NCBI GenBank assembly: GCA_040394195.1
Contig: JBEBSR010000037.1
Coordinates: 1-26,577 of the forward strand
Length of the DNA: 26,577 nt
Reading direction: 5' to 3'
From: Wohlfahrtiimonas larvae_A
GTDB taxonomy: Bacteria; Pseudomonadota; Gammaproteobacteria; Cardiobacteriales; Wohlfahrtiimonadaceae
This document shows, piece by piece, positions 15,739 to 23,791 of the stretch; the first letter of the stretch is position 1, and each line of letters starts with the position of its first letter. The position numbers were made by a program, and so were the translations under genes. Below the pieces are notes generated by a model. The model saw only the letters and a program-made list of their open reading frames with translations. It had not been told where the DNA came from and did no database searches.

Positions 15739-16529
15739 GAGCGTATTTAGATTTATTGGAAAAAGTTAAAACAGAAGGTGCATTTAAAGAAGATCGCACA
15801 GGTACTGGGACTTATTCTATTTTTGGTCATCAGATGCGTTTTAATCTTCAAGAAGGCTTTCCATTATTAACCACTAAAAAATTACATTTGAAATCGATTT
15901 TGCATGAATTGTTATGGTTCTTGCAAGGGAATACAAATATTCAATATTTAACAGATAATGGTGTGCGTATTTGGAATGAATGGGCTGATGAAAATGGTGA
16001 TTTAGGTCCTGTTTATGGTAAACAATGGCGTAGCTGGCCAACAGCTGATGGTCGATATATTGATCAGATTACAGAAGTTGTAGAACAAATTAAAAATAAC
16101 CCTAATTCGCGCCGTATTATTGTCAATGCTTGGAATGTGGGTGAGTTGGATAAAATGGCTTTACCTCCTTGTCATTTGTTGTTCCAATTTTACGTGGCGG
16201 ATGGCAAATTATCTTGTCAGTTGTATCAGCGTTCAGCAGATATTTTCTTGGGTGTACCTTTTAATATTGCAAGTTATGCAATTCTAACGCACATGATGGC
16301 GCAAGTTTGTGGTTTAGAAGTGGGTGATTTTGTGTGGACAGGTGGTGATTGCCATTTGTACTCTAATCATATGGAGCAAGCTGATTTGCAATTAAGTCGT
16401 GAAACTTTGGCTTTGCCACAGTTAAAAATTAATCCCGATAAGAAAGATATTTTCAGCTTCGAATTTGATGATTTTGAGTTAGTGAATTATGAATCTCATT
16501 CACACATTAAAGCGGCTGTTGCAGTATAA
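15735..16529 (+). CDS. thyA: Thymidylate synthase
   Basis: Methylates dUMP to dTMP using methylenetetrahydrofolate, giving the cell its thymine nucleotides. From the ATG at 15735 it is 264 residues, the same as the E. coli enzyme; the reading frame stays open upstream inside lgt, but that part is not family sequence. Signatures include EDRTGTGTYSIFGHQMRF near the N terminus, the catalytic Cys146 in MALPPCHLLFQFYV, the nucleotide-binding QRSADIFLGVPFNIASYA and GDCHLYSNH. It overlaps the lgt stop by 4 bases and is followed 2 bases later by rnhA. Confidence 0.97.
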   Translation: MRAYLDLLEKVKTEGAFKEDRTGTGTYSIFGHQMRFNLQEGFPLLTTKKLHLKSILHELLWFLQGNTNIQYLTDNGVRIWNEWADENGDLGPVYGKQWRSWPTADGRYIDQITEVVEQIKNNPNSRRIIVNAWNVGELDKMALPPCHLLFQFYVADGKLSCQLYQRSADIFLGVPFNIASYAILTHMMAQVCGLEVGDFVWTGGDCHLYSNHMEQADLQLSRETLALPQLKINPDKKDIFSFEFDDFELVNYESHSHIKAAVAV

Positions 16530-16531
16530 AA

Positions 16532-16987
16532 ATGGATAATAAAGTTTATATTTATACAGATGGTGCTTGTAGTGGTAACCCTGGTAAAGGCGGTTGGGGT
16601 GCAATTTTAAAATATCGCGGTCACATTAAAGAACTATCTGGTTATGATCCTGATACCACAAATAATCGTATGGAACTAATGGGAGCAATCAAAGGATTGC
16701 AAGCATTGAAAAAGCCATGCGATGTTGTATTGATCACGGATTCTCGTTATGTTCAACAAGGCATCAATGAATGGGTGAATGGCTGGATTGCACGTGGATG
16801 GAAAACAGCAAGTAATCAACCTGTAAAAAATGTTGAGTTATGGAAAATGCTAGTGGCAGAACGCGATCGCCATACTTCTATTGACTGGCAATGGGTGAAA
16901 GGGCATGCGGGACATCCTGAAAATGAACGGGCAGATGAACTTGCAACTAGCGCTGTAAAAAATGAGAAAGGGTTAAGCGATGAGTAG
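16532..16987 (+). CDS. rnhA: Ribonuclease HI
   Basis: Cleaves the RNA strand of RNA-DNA hybrids, removing R-loops and primer remnants. The 151-residue length is typical. All catalytic acids are visible: Asp10 in IYTDGACSGNPG, Glu48 in NNRMELMGAI, Asp70 in LITDSRYVQ and Asp135 in NERADELA, with the helper His125 in VKGHAGHP. It begins 2 bp after thyA and its end overlaps the dnaQ start by 8 bases in another frame, so translation is likely coupled. In E. coli rnhA and dnaQ are neighbours but divergent; here they run in the same direction. Confidence 0.97.
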   Translation: MDNKVYIYTDGACSGNPGKGGWGAILKYRGHIKELSGYDPDTTNNRMELMGAIKGLQALKKPCDVVLITDSRYVQQGINEWVNGWIARGWKTASNQPVKNVELWKMLVAERDRHTSIDWQWVKGHAGHPENERADELATSAVKNEKGLSDE

Positions 16988-17669
16988 ACAAATCGTCTTG
17001 GATACAGAAACAACAGGCATGGATCCTGCAACTGGCGATCGAATTGTTGAAATTGGTTGTGTAGAAATGGTAGATCGTATGCTCACAGGTAATCACTTTC
17101 ATGTATACATCAATCCAGAGCGTGATATGCCTGTAGAAGCATTCAATGTTCATGGTTTAAGTGAAGAGTTTTTGAGTGATAAACCTGTATTTTCGACAAT
17201 CGCTCAGGATTTTATTCATTATATTGATGGTGGTGAGTTAATTATTCATAATGCAGCCTTTGATATGAAATTCCTCGACCATGAATTGCAAAAACTTGGA
17301 TTGAAATCCCTCACAAGTCAATGCAGTGTGATTGATAGCTTAAGAGTTGCACGAGATATATATCCTGGGCAGCGCAATAGTTTGGATGCATTGTGTAAAC
17401 GTTTAGGTATTGATAACTCAAAACGTACACTGCATGGCGCATTATTGGACTCAGAGATTCTTGCGCAAGTTTATTTAGCAATGACTGGCGGACAAGATTC
17501 TTTATTTGGTGGTGATGTTGCTGAAGAAAAAGTGATGGAAGTTTCTCAAAGTTTAATGTCAGCTATTGAGAGTGATTCAAATAGTTCCTCTGATAAAACG
17601 AAAGTAATTTACGCAAATTCTGATGAAATGAGTGCACATGAAGCATTTATTGGCAAATTTAAGAAATAG
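16980..17669 (+). CDS. dnaQ: DNA polymerase III epsilon subunit (proofreading exonuclease)
   Basis: The 3'-5' proofreading subunit of the replicative polymerase. The DEDDh exonuclease motifs are complete: Asp8 and Glu10 in IVLDTETTG, Asp95 in IHNAAFDMKFL, and His152 with Asp157 in HGALLDSEILAQVY. A clamp-binding motif QDSLF follows at 172-176, where E. coli DnaQ has a related motif. The C-terminal tail (about 180-229) should bind the alpha subunit. It is the last gene of the lgt operon, ends before a bidirectional terminator, and is convergent with murA. Confidence 0.96.
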   Translation: MSRQIVLDTETTGMDPATGDRIVEIGCVEMVDRMLTGNHFHVYINPERDMPVEAFNVHGLSEEFLSDKPVFSTIAQDFIHYIDGGELIIHNAAFDMKFLDHELQKLGLKSLTSQCSVIDSLRVARDIYPGQRNSLDALCKRLGIDNSKRTLHGALLDSEILAQVYLAMTGGQDSLFGGDVAEEKVMEVSQSLMSAIESDSNSSSDKTKVIYANSDEMSAHEAFIGKFKK

Positions 17670-17691
17670 TATTACCAAAGTCTGAAATTAG

Positions 17692-17719
17692 AAAAGCCAG
17701 TTCATTGAACTGGCTTTTT
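17692..17719. terminator. Bidirectional terminator between dnaQ and murA
   Basis: AAAAGCCAGTTC at 17692-17703 pairs with GAACTGGCTTTT at 17707-17718 around the loop ATT. The A-rich and T-rich ends serve both convergent genes. Confidence 0.92.
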
Positions 17720-17742
17720 GCTAATTAAAATAATATCTTAAA

Positions 17743-19017
17743 TTAAATGCGTTTAATTTTTGCACCTAAAGAAGTTAATTTCTTCTCAATGCCATCATAA
17801 CCACGATCCAAATGATAGATTTGGTCCATCGTTGTTGTGCCTTCAGCAACTAAGCCTGCTAAAATTAATGCCGCAGATGCACGAAGATCGGTTGCAGAAA
17901 CTTCTGCACCAGATAATTGGTCAATACCTGAGATAATTGCCATGTGATCTTCGATGCGAATATTTGCACCCATTCTGCTGAGTTCATTAGCATGCATGAA
18001 ACGGTTTTCGAAGATTGTTTCAATGATGGTAGATTTACCTTCAGCAACTGTTGATAACGCCATAAATTGCGCCTGCATGTCCGTTGCAAACTTTGGATAA
18101 GGTTGTGTTTTGATATCAATGGCTTTCAATTTCTTTGCCTTTGGGTAAACACGTATAAAATCTTCGCCCACTTCAACGCCACAACCAGTTTCTAACAAAG
18201 CTTCGATGGTTGCTTCTTGATGCATAGGAATGCATTGATTTACAGTAACATCTCCATAAGTCATTGCACCTGCAACCAAATATGTGCCTACTTCAATACG
18301 ATCTGGCATGATTGTGTGTTCGCCACCAGTTAGCTTATCCACACCATCAATCACTAAGCGTGCTGTACCAATGCCTTGGATTTTTGCGCCTAATGTTACA
18401 AGCATGTCACATAAGTCAACCACTTCAGGTTCTTGAGCTGTATTTTCTAAAATCGTTTGGCCATCTGCTAATACAGCAGCCATGATGATATTTTCTGCAC
18501 CAGTTACAGTGATCATATCAAATGTGAAATGATTACCTTTTAAACGAGCTTTGTCAGTCGTTGATGCGTACACATAGCCATTTTTCAATTCAATATGAGC
18601 GTTTAAAGCTTCTAGGCCTTTTAAATGCTGATCAACAGGGCGGCTACCAATTGCACATCCGCCTGGTAATGAAACTTCAGCTTCGCCAAATTTACTGACT
18701 AATGGGCCCAACACTAAAATAGATGCACGCATGAGTTTTACTAAATCATGGCTCGCTCTAATTTTATTTATACTTGTTGGATCAATTACAACTGTGTTGC
18801 CGTTGATTTCAACTTTTGCGCCCAAATCTTTTAAAAGATCAGTCAATACAATTACATCTTGTAATTTTGGTACATTGTGCAATGTTACAGGTTCTGATGC
18901 TAAGATTGTTGCTGCTAGAATTGGCAACACTGCATTTTTAGCACCACTTGCAACAACTGAACCATTCAATGGGCCATTGCCTTCAATGATCAATTTAGGA
19001 ACATTATTAGAGTGCAT
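17743..19017 (-). CDS. murA: UDP-N-acetylglucosamine 1-carboxyvinyltransferase
   Basis: First committed step of peptidoglycan synthesis: transfers enolpyruvate from PEP to UDP-GlcNAc. From the ATG at 19015-19017 it has 424 residues, close to the family norm. The frame stays open further upstream, but GGGAG about 7 bases before this ATG and the family N terminus (PKLIIEGNGPLNG) support it. The catalytic cysteine is Cys121 in LPGGCAIGSRPVDQHLKG, the residue hit by fosfomycin, so the enzyme should be sensitive rather than carrying Asp there. Conserved Lys27-Asn28 lies in SGAKNAVLPILAA. It overlaps the end of ibaG by 11 bases and is the last gene of the lapA operon. Confidence 0.97.
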   Translation of the reverse strand: MHSNNVPKLIIEGNGPLNGSVVASGAKNAVLPILAATILASEPVTLHNVPKLQDVIVLTDLLKDLGAKVEINGNTVVIDPTSINKIRASHDLVKLMRASILVLGPLVSKFGEAEVSLPGGCAIGSRPVDQHLKGLEALNAHIELKNGYVYASTTDKARLKGNHFTFDMITVTGAENIIMAAVLADGQTILENTAQEPEVVDLCDMLVTLGAKIQGIGTARLVIDGVDKLTGGEHTIMPDRIEVGTYLVAGAMTYGDVTVNQCIPMHQEATIEALLETGCGVEVGEDFIRVYPKAKKLKAIDIKTQPYPKFATDMQAQFMALSTVAEGKSTIIETIFENRFMHANELSRMGANIRIEDHMAIISGIDQLSGAEVSATDLRASAALILAGLVAEGTTTMDQIYHLDRGYDGIEKKLTSLGAKIKRI

Positions 19018-19258
19018 GTACTCGCTCCCAGTCTGCTGGCGTATAAGTACGAACAGCCAATGCATGTATTTCATCCGTTTGCATTGCATCACCCAATGTT
19101 GCGTAAACTAATTTGTGTTGTTTTAACTTGCTGATGCCTGTGAATGCTTCACTCACAACGATTGCATCGAAATGACGACCATCATCACCAGTTACAAGTA
19201 TGTATTCACATTGTAAGCCAGCTTCAATTCTTTTAGTAACTTCTTCTTTAGTCATCAT
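19007..19258 (-). CDS. ibaG: BolA/IbaG family iron-sulfur metabolism protein
   Basis: An 83-residue BolA-fold protein closest to E. coli IbaG (YrbA): shared stretches include VTGDDGRHFDAIVVSEAF, the SKLKQHKLVYA segment and AVRTYTPADWER near the end. BolA-family proteins pair with monothiol glutaredoxins to carry iron-sulfur clusters; IbaG has been linked to acid stress. Its place just before murA is also found in E. coli. AGGAGA 8 bases upstream supports the first of two consecutive ATGs. Its C-terminal codons overlap the murA start, suggesting coupled translation. Confidence 0.92.
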   Translation of the reverse strand: MMTKEEVTKRIEAGLQCEYILVTGDDGRHFDAIVVSEAFTGISKLKQHKLVYATLGDAMQTDEIHALAVRTYTPADWERVHAL

Positions 19259-19276
19259 AATTGCTATCTCCTAAAA

Positions 19277-19972
19277 TTAAATAGAAAGGGTAGAAATAAT
19301 ATATTGCAGCGCTTCACGAGGATCTGCTGCACGCGTAATTGGTCGGCCAATCACTAAAAAGTTTGCACCTTCTTTGACTGCATTTGCTGGTGTCATAATG
19401 CGTACTTGATCATCGGCGATGCTATTATCTAAACGAATACCTGGGCAAACTGTCACGAGATTTGGCTGAATTTCTTTAATCATTTTTGCTTCATTGGCAG
19501 AAGATACAACACCATCTAAGCCACAGTCAGCAACTAAGTTTGCTAAACGTGTCACGATTTCATCTTTGTTGCCAATTAAGCCAATTTCATGAGCCATTTC
19601 ATCGCTCATGCTTGTTAGTAAAGTTACTGCGATTAACAAAGGTGGCTTGCTGTAGCCTGCTAAAATTTCTTTAGCATCACACATCATTTTACGGCCACCT
19701 AAAGCATGTAGATCAACCATCCAAACGCCTAATTCAGCTGCCATTTTGACTGCGCTTGCAACTGTGTTTGGAATGTCATGGAATTTAAGATCTAAAAAGA
19801 CTTCAAAACCTTTATTTTGCATCTGTTCTACGATGCTTGGGCCTGTTAATGTAAATAGCTCTTTGCCAACTTTTAAACGACAAAGTTTTGGATCCAAAGC
19901 ATCCATTAAGTTAAGCGCAGCACGCTCGTCGGCGACATCAACAGCAACGATGATAGGTGAAGTCGTTTGCAT
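19277..19972 (-). CDS. pyrF: Orotidine 5'-phosphate decarboxylase
   Basis: Last step of UMP synthesis: decarboxylates orotidine monophosphate. The 231-residue length is typical. The catalytic Asp-Lys-Asp cluster is Asp61, Lys63 and Asp66 in FLDLKFHDIPNTV; Asp12 in VAVDVAD and Lys34 in RLKVGKELF bind the substrate. The phosphate-binding end reads VIGRPITRAADP. It lies 15 bp after lapB and 18 bp before ibaG in one operon. lapB-pyrF is a known gammaproteobacterial order; the usual yciH-like gene after pyrF is absent here. Confidence 0.97.
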   Translation of the reverse strand: MQTTSPIIVAVDVADERAALNLMDALDPKLCRLKVGKELFTLTGPSIVEQMQNKGFEVFLDLKFHDIPNTVASAVKMAAELGVWMVDLHALGGRKMMCDAKEILAGYSKPPLLIAVTLLTSMSDEMAHEIGLIGNKDEIVTRLANLVADCGLDGVVSSANEAKMIKEIQPNLVTVCPGIRLDNSIADDQVRIMTPANAVKEGANFLVIGRPITRAADPREALQYIISTLSI

Positions 19973-19987
19973 AAATTCCTCTTAAGA

Positions 19988-21142
19988 CTATTTTTGTAAA
20001 GCTATAATATCAGAAACAGGTGCGGCTGTATTCCAAGATTGGCAGCTGGGGCAGTGCCATTGTAGTGTTTTGGAAATGAATCCACATTTTTCGCATCTGA
20101 ATTGAGCATAGTAATCAATAACATGATGAAATGTCTGATGATATAGCTCAAAAATTTCCTGATGCCTGTGATTTTCTAATGATTGTAATTGATTCAATAA
20201 AGTTACACCCTGCAAATTTCTAGTTTTTTTAAGCGCTTGATATAAGTATGTTGTGGCGCTTGGAATAGATTCATTCATCACTAATAAATGCGTTTTCCAA
20301 ATTTTGAGATAGAAATATGAAGGATATTTTTGAATTTGTTCATCCAACCATTTTGGAAAGCGCTGATTATCATCGTGCATCATTGCTTGATAAGCAATGG
20401 GTATAATGATTGGAATGAGCGCTGCTTGCTGTTGAGATAATAAATTCAACTGCTCAATAACTTTTGGATATTCTTGATTATACAGCGCAATATAAGCATT
20501 GATTAGGCTAATACGCGCTAAATTAGGTGAGGTATTGAGAGCTTGTTGCGTCCAAAATGAGGCTTGTTTAAAGTCATTTTCATTGATGGATTGTTCAGCT
20601 AATTCACAATATAGATGAGCAACTTCTGTCGCATATAATGTTTTATGGTTCTCAATGCGCTCATACATGCCAACAGCTTGTAGCCAATCATTTTGCTGTT
20701 TATATAATGCTGATAGCTTTAAAGCTGCAAAATCATGATAAAAAGTGGGTAATAGTTCACGCAATGTATTTTCAGAGCGGTCAAAAATACCAGCAGCACT
20801 GTAATCTTCCGCGAGAGAAATCAGCACTTGATGGCGATTTGTATCATTGATGGATAAAGTGCCAAGTAAATATTCATGCATTTCAATGGCTTTATCTACT
20901 TCACCGCGCCTACGATAAGCATCACCTAAGGTTAATGTGAAACTAATACCTTCATCTTCAATATTCAATGGAATTGCATTATCAGTTGGAATAGATAATT
21001 TTTCGGCGCTTTTATCTTTTTCTAGATAATAACGAAGGTTTAAATATTGATGCAGTTTACGTTTTCTAGAGCTATCAACTTTAGCAGCGTACCAGCCAAT
21101 AATTAAACCTAAGGGGAGCAATATCCATATATATTCAAACAT
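19988..21142 (-). CDS. lapB: Lipopolysaccharide assembly protein B (LapB/YciM)
   Basis: An inner-membrane-anchored adaptor that limits LPS synthesis by directing FtsH to LpxC. The 384 residues are close to E. coli LapB (389). An N-terminal membrane anchor spans about residues 4-20 (YIWILLPLGLIIGWYAA). A run of TPR-like helical repeats (about 65-330) starts at FTLTLGDAYRRRGEVDKAIE. The C-terminal rubredoxin-type metal site has CEKC at 350-353 and CPSC at 364-367. It starts 3 bp after lapA and is followed by pyrF. The expected substrate in this organism is LpxC, which is not in the window. Confidence 0.95.
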   Translation of the reverse strand: MFEYIWILLPLGLIIGWYAAKVDSSRKRKLHQYLNLRYYLEKDKSAEKLSIPTDNAIPLNIEDEGISFTLTLGDAYRRRGEVDKAIEMHEYLLGTLSINDTNRHQVLISLAEDYSAAGIFDRSENTLRELLPTFYHDFAALKLSALYKQQNDWLQAVGMYERIENHKTLYATEVAHLYCELAEQSINENDFKQASFWTQQALNTSPNLARISLINAYIALYNQEYPKVIEQLNLLSQQQAALIPIIIPIAYQAMMHDDNQRFPKWLDEQIQKYPSYFYLKIWKTHLLVMNESIPSATTYLYQALKKTRNLQGVTLLNQLQSLENHRHQEIFELYHQTFHHVIDYYAQFRCEKCGFISKTLQWHCPSCQSWNTAAPVSDIIALQK

Positions 21143-21145
21143 GAA

Positions 21146-21442
21146 CTATAGCGCTGTTTCTTTTTGTAATTTTTTCAAAGATTTCTGTGCGGCTTTGAGT
21201 TCGCGTTTTTGGCGCCATGATTGCCCAAAATTACCAATGCTTAAGATCAATGTCACAATGATGCCACAGAATGCACCTGCCAAGAAGATAATGCTGATGA
21301 AAGCAGGCATGACTAATTGAATCTCATCAAACAAAAAGTCAAAATGAATCGTTGCTTCTCTATTTAAATAGAGAATGAAGAATACAAACGTTAAAAACAA
21401 TAAAAACAACGCAAAGTTTATCCATTTAATAATCTTTTTCAT
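21146..21442 (-). CDS. lapA: Lipopolysaccharide assembly protein A (LapA, DUF1049)
   Basis: A 98-residue inner-membrane protein. Two hydrophobic segments (about 6-26 and 44-68) flank a short periplasmic stretch with the family-like NREATIHFDF. A C-terminal coiled tail rich in Lys/Glu (RQKRELKAAQKSLKKLQKE) lies in the cytoplasm. LapA works with LapB in coordinating LPS assembly. AAGGA five bases upstream supports the start. It is the first gene of the five-gene minus-strand operon. A possible promoter upstream has TATAAT at 21479-21484 read on the minus strand. Confidence 0.9.
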   Translation of the reverse strand: MKKIIKWINFALFLLFLTFVFFILYLNREATIHFDFLFDEIQLVMPAFISIIFLAGAFCGIIVTLILSIGNFGQSWRQKRELKAAQKSLKKLQKETAL

Positions 21443-21523
21443 TATGATCCTTATGTGGCATGAAAAGTATAATGAGCAATTATACCCAATTATAAATAAT
21501 TTGTAGCAGTAACGAATTAAAAA

Positions 21524-21552
21524 ATGACTTCTATGATATTATTCAGTATAGT
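21524..21552 (+). promoter_or_regulatory. Possible promoter of the helicase-like gene
   Basis: ATGACT at 21524-21529 (4 of 6 matches to TTGACA), a 17-bp spacer, and TATAGT at 21547-21552. Transcription would start near 21559, leaving a leader of about 140 bases before the ATG at 21701. Confidence 0.4.
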
Positions 21553-21640
21553 ACTTATTCACTAACCAAAAATATTAGAGATGGCTTGATGGATGATCAG
21601 CCCATAAGTTCTCGGTATTGGTATAAGTTTTGAATTATTG

Positions 21641-21668
21641 CATTCGGGGATTTTACTCCGTCCGAATG
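21641..21668 (+). promoter_or_regulatory. Hairpin in the 5' leader of the helicase-like gene
   Basis: CATTCGG at 21641-21647 pairs with CCGAATG at 21662-21668, with an inner GGA/TCC extension (21648-21650 with 21657-21659) and a 2-base bulge. It is 32 bases upstream of the start codon. No T-run follows, so it is a leader structure rather than a terminator. Confidence 0.6.
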
Positions 21669-21700
21669 TTCTCTTGGGAATTGTTATATAAAAGTTTACG

Positions 21701-23362
21701 ATGAACAAAAAAAATACGGTTGATTCATGTGACACGTTGAGTGATCACGCTAAGCAGGTAGCTATTGTCTATCCTGAACTGAAAAAATTACATTCAACGT
21801 CAATTATGAATAAAGAAACGCTTCAGTTTATTCAATCTGAATGTCAAAAATTTGATGGCAAACGCCCAATTGTTGTTATAACTGCAACAGTGTCAGCTTG
21901 CTTTGATGTAGCTTTATTGCTCGAGCGTGTATTGGGTGATGATAAAGTGCAGACTATTTATCCTCATACAGCTCATGGTAGCTCATTGAATAAAGCTGTG
22001 GTTGTTGCGCCAATGATGACATTGCAAATGACAAGTGCATTGAGTGAATCTGCCTCAGAGTTCAGTAATTTTATTGTGATATCACAAGAGAAAGGTTTAA
22101 CTTTCATTGCAAATATTGTGAAGCCATTGCTTAGCCAATTGGCTGAAGACTGCAAAGTTTTATCATTGATGAGTTTGAATGAAGATCCAAATACTCAACC
22201 AGTGAAAAAATCTGAGCCGGAGGTAAAAGCAGGAAAGACTGAAAAAACTGTTGAGCCAAAAGGTAAAATGGTAATCAAGGTTGAAGTAGAGCCTGAAGTC
22301 ACTGTAGATGAAAAACCAACATTTGGTTTCATTGTAGAAGCGGAAGCTGAAGCACCAATGGCTGTAGAATTTCAAGTGGAAGATCCTGCGATTGAAGTGG
22401 CTGTTGATGTAGCGCCTGAAGAATCCCTAGATGAACATCACATTGTACTCGTAGATCGTAACTACAAGCGTTCATATTTGCGTAATCGATTGAAAGGCTC
22501 TGAGAAGAAAACGTTAATCATTACTCGTACAAGACACAATGCGCATCGCTTAGAAGAATATTTGTATCAAGGTAAAGTTCGTTCACGTATTCTTCATGCA
22601 AACTTATCTGACGAAGCGAAAGATAAAGTGATTGAGCGATTCGTTTCAGGTGATTTATCTGTATTGTTATTACCAGAAGCTGTTGCACAAACGATCGAAT
22701 TGACAGGTATTACAGATATTATCTTCTTCGATTTACCTGATGTAGGTTTAGAATTTAAAGAACGTATTAATATAATTGGTGAACGTTTCAATGTGCATAA
22801 TACCTCTTCCATTGTGACATTAGATGAAATTCCTTGGGTGGAATCGATGGAGCAAGAGCTGAAGTGGACATTACCAAAAGTTCAACCAGCACCGCCACAA
22901 CGTTCACACAATATCCTTCGTATCAAAAATCGTAATACAAAAGATAAACCAGAGAAAACAGAAAAGCGCGTTGGTGTCAGCCGCGGTTTACGTAAGTTAG
23001 GTGGCAAAAATAATAATAGTAGTAACAGCCAACAGCCACAGAAAAAACGTTCTAATCATTTTGCAGCAAAACAGATGAAGGATGATTTTAATGATCATAG
23101 TTCAATCTCTAATCAATCAGATGATCCATTCAATAGCGTGAATCAATCCATCGTCAACGAGAATAGAAACCCATTTGCTTTTGATTCTTTTGAAGCAAGT
23201 GTTTCTCGTCAGAATAAACAGCGTGTTAAACAGCTATTTAATCGCAGAGACAAGCCAATGAAAGAAGTTCAAAGTGATTTTAGCCCACAAAGAACAGAAA
23301 AAAAGGACGTTAAAATTATGCACAAAAAGAAGCGTTCTTTTGATATCGATGGTAACCAATAG
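21701..23362 (+). CDS. Degenerate RhlE-like DEAD-box protein (probable pseudo-helicase)
   Basis: A 553-residue protein I align by eye to both RecA lobes of RhlE-type RNA helicases. Lobe 1 is residues about 54-160: PIVVITAT is in the place of motif Ia, KAVVVAPMMTL of the ATPGRL motif, SQEK (128-131) of DEAD and MSL (157-159) of SAT. The Q motif and P-loop are missing. A Glu/Val/Pro-rich linker (about 161-245) follows. Lobe 2 (about 247-390) is clearer: TLIITRTRHNAHRLEEYL is close to RhlE's LVFTRTKHGANRLAEQL. Motifs V and VI (322-336, 354-362) have lost their Arg and Gly residues. The basic Asn/Ser/Gln-rich tail (400-553) could bind RNA. ATP hydrolysis looks impossible. No clear ribosome-binding site lies near the ATG. 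Confidence 0.75.
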   Translation: MNKKNTVDSCDTLSDHAKQVAIVYPELKKLHSTSIMNKETLQFIQSECQKFDGKRPIVVITATVSACFDVALLLERVLGDDKVQTIYPHTAHGSSLNKAVVVAPMMTLQMTSALSESASEFSNFIVISQEKGLTFIANIVKPLLSQLAEDCKVLSLMSLNEDPNTQPVKKSEPEVKAGKTEKTVEPKGKMVIKVEVEPEVTVDEKPTFGFIVEAEAEAPMAVEFQVEDPAIEVAVDVAPEESLDEHHIVLVDRNYKRSYLRNRLKGSEKKTLIITRTRHNAHRLEEYLYQGKVRSRILHANLSDEAKDKVIERFVSGDLSVLLLPEAVAQTIELTGITDIIFFDLPDVGLEFKERINIIGERFNVHNTSSIVTLDEIPWVESMEQELKWTLPKVQPAPPQRSHNILRIKNRNTKDKPEKTEKRVGVSRGLRKLGGKNNNSSNSQQPQKKRSNHFAAKQMKDDFNDHSSISNQSDDPFNSVNQSIVNENRNPFAFDSFEASVSRQNKQRVKQLFNRRDKPMKEVQSDFSPQRTEKKDVKIMHKKKRSFDIDGNQ

Positions 23363-23413
23363 TTTAATAAATTTACATTTTTTGACATCTTGATAAAAAT
23401 GTTACAGATCAAG

Positions 23414-23447
23414 AAGCTAATGCGAATAATGGCATTAGCTTTTTTTA
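23414..23447 (+). terminator. Rho-independent terminator after the helicase-like gene
   Basis: AAGCTAATGC at 23414-23423 pairs perfectly over 10 bp with GCATTAGCTT at 23432-23441, loop GAATAATG, followed by a run of T to 23447. Confidence 0.93.
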
Positions 23448-23533
23448 TTTGTGTAAAAAAAAATATCAATAATGTTGCTTTTTTAGAGGATTCATATATA
23501 AGGCTGTTATAAATTTATAAAAGTGAGGTTTAT

Positions 23534-23725
23534 ATGAAAACTGATTTTGAAGATGATAATGATTTGCTGGATGAAGATTCTGTTGAAGAAGAAGAGATTC
23601 CTGATGTAAAAATGACACAATCTCAAGCATGGCGTGATATCGAAGCAAAACGTGAAGAGCGTGCGCTTTTAAAACGATTAGAGAAAGAATATAACTTGGA
23701 TGGTTTAGAAGATTGGGATGAATAG
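23534..23725 (+). CDS. Small acidic protein, PA3496-like
   Basis: A 63-residue protein with a strongly acidic first half (EDDNDLLDEDSVEEEEIPD) and a charged predicted helix (WRDIEAKREERALLKRLEKE) before an acidic end. GTGAGG with 5-base spacing supports the ATG. The layout, acidic run then an RR/EER helix, resembles the Pseudomonas PA3496 family annotated as putative envelope integrity proteins, but I rely on memory of that pattern. No signal peptide or membrane segment is visible. It lies just upstream of the grpE heat-shock promoter. Confidence 0.65.
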   Translation: MKTDFEDDNDLLDEDSVEEEEIPDVKMTQSQAWRDIEAKREERALLKRLEKEYNLDGLEDWDE

Positions 23726-23728
23726 TGA

Positions 23729-23756
23729 CTTGAAAAAGTCAGATTAAACCTCATGT
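23729..23756 (+). promoter_or_regulatory. Sigma-32-type heat-shock promoter for grpE
   Basis: CTTGAAA at 23729-23735 and CCTCATGT at 23749-23756, 13 bases apart, match the sigma-32 consensus CTTGAAA / CCCCATnT with a single mismatch. Transcription would begin near 23763, about 30 bases before the preferred grpE ATG. Confidence 0.8.
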
Positions 23757-23791
23757 TGAATAAACTATTCACTAAGTTTAAGGGAAAACGT

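Noticed and set aside
19018..19092. Upstream extension of the murA frame by 25 residues
   Set aside because: It lies within ibaG, and the ATG at 19015-19017 has a good ribosome-binding site and the canonical N terminus.
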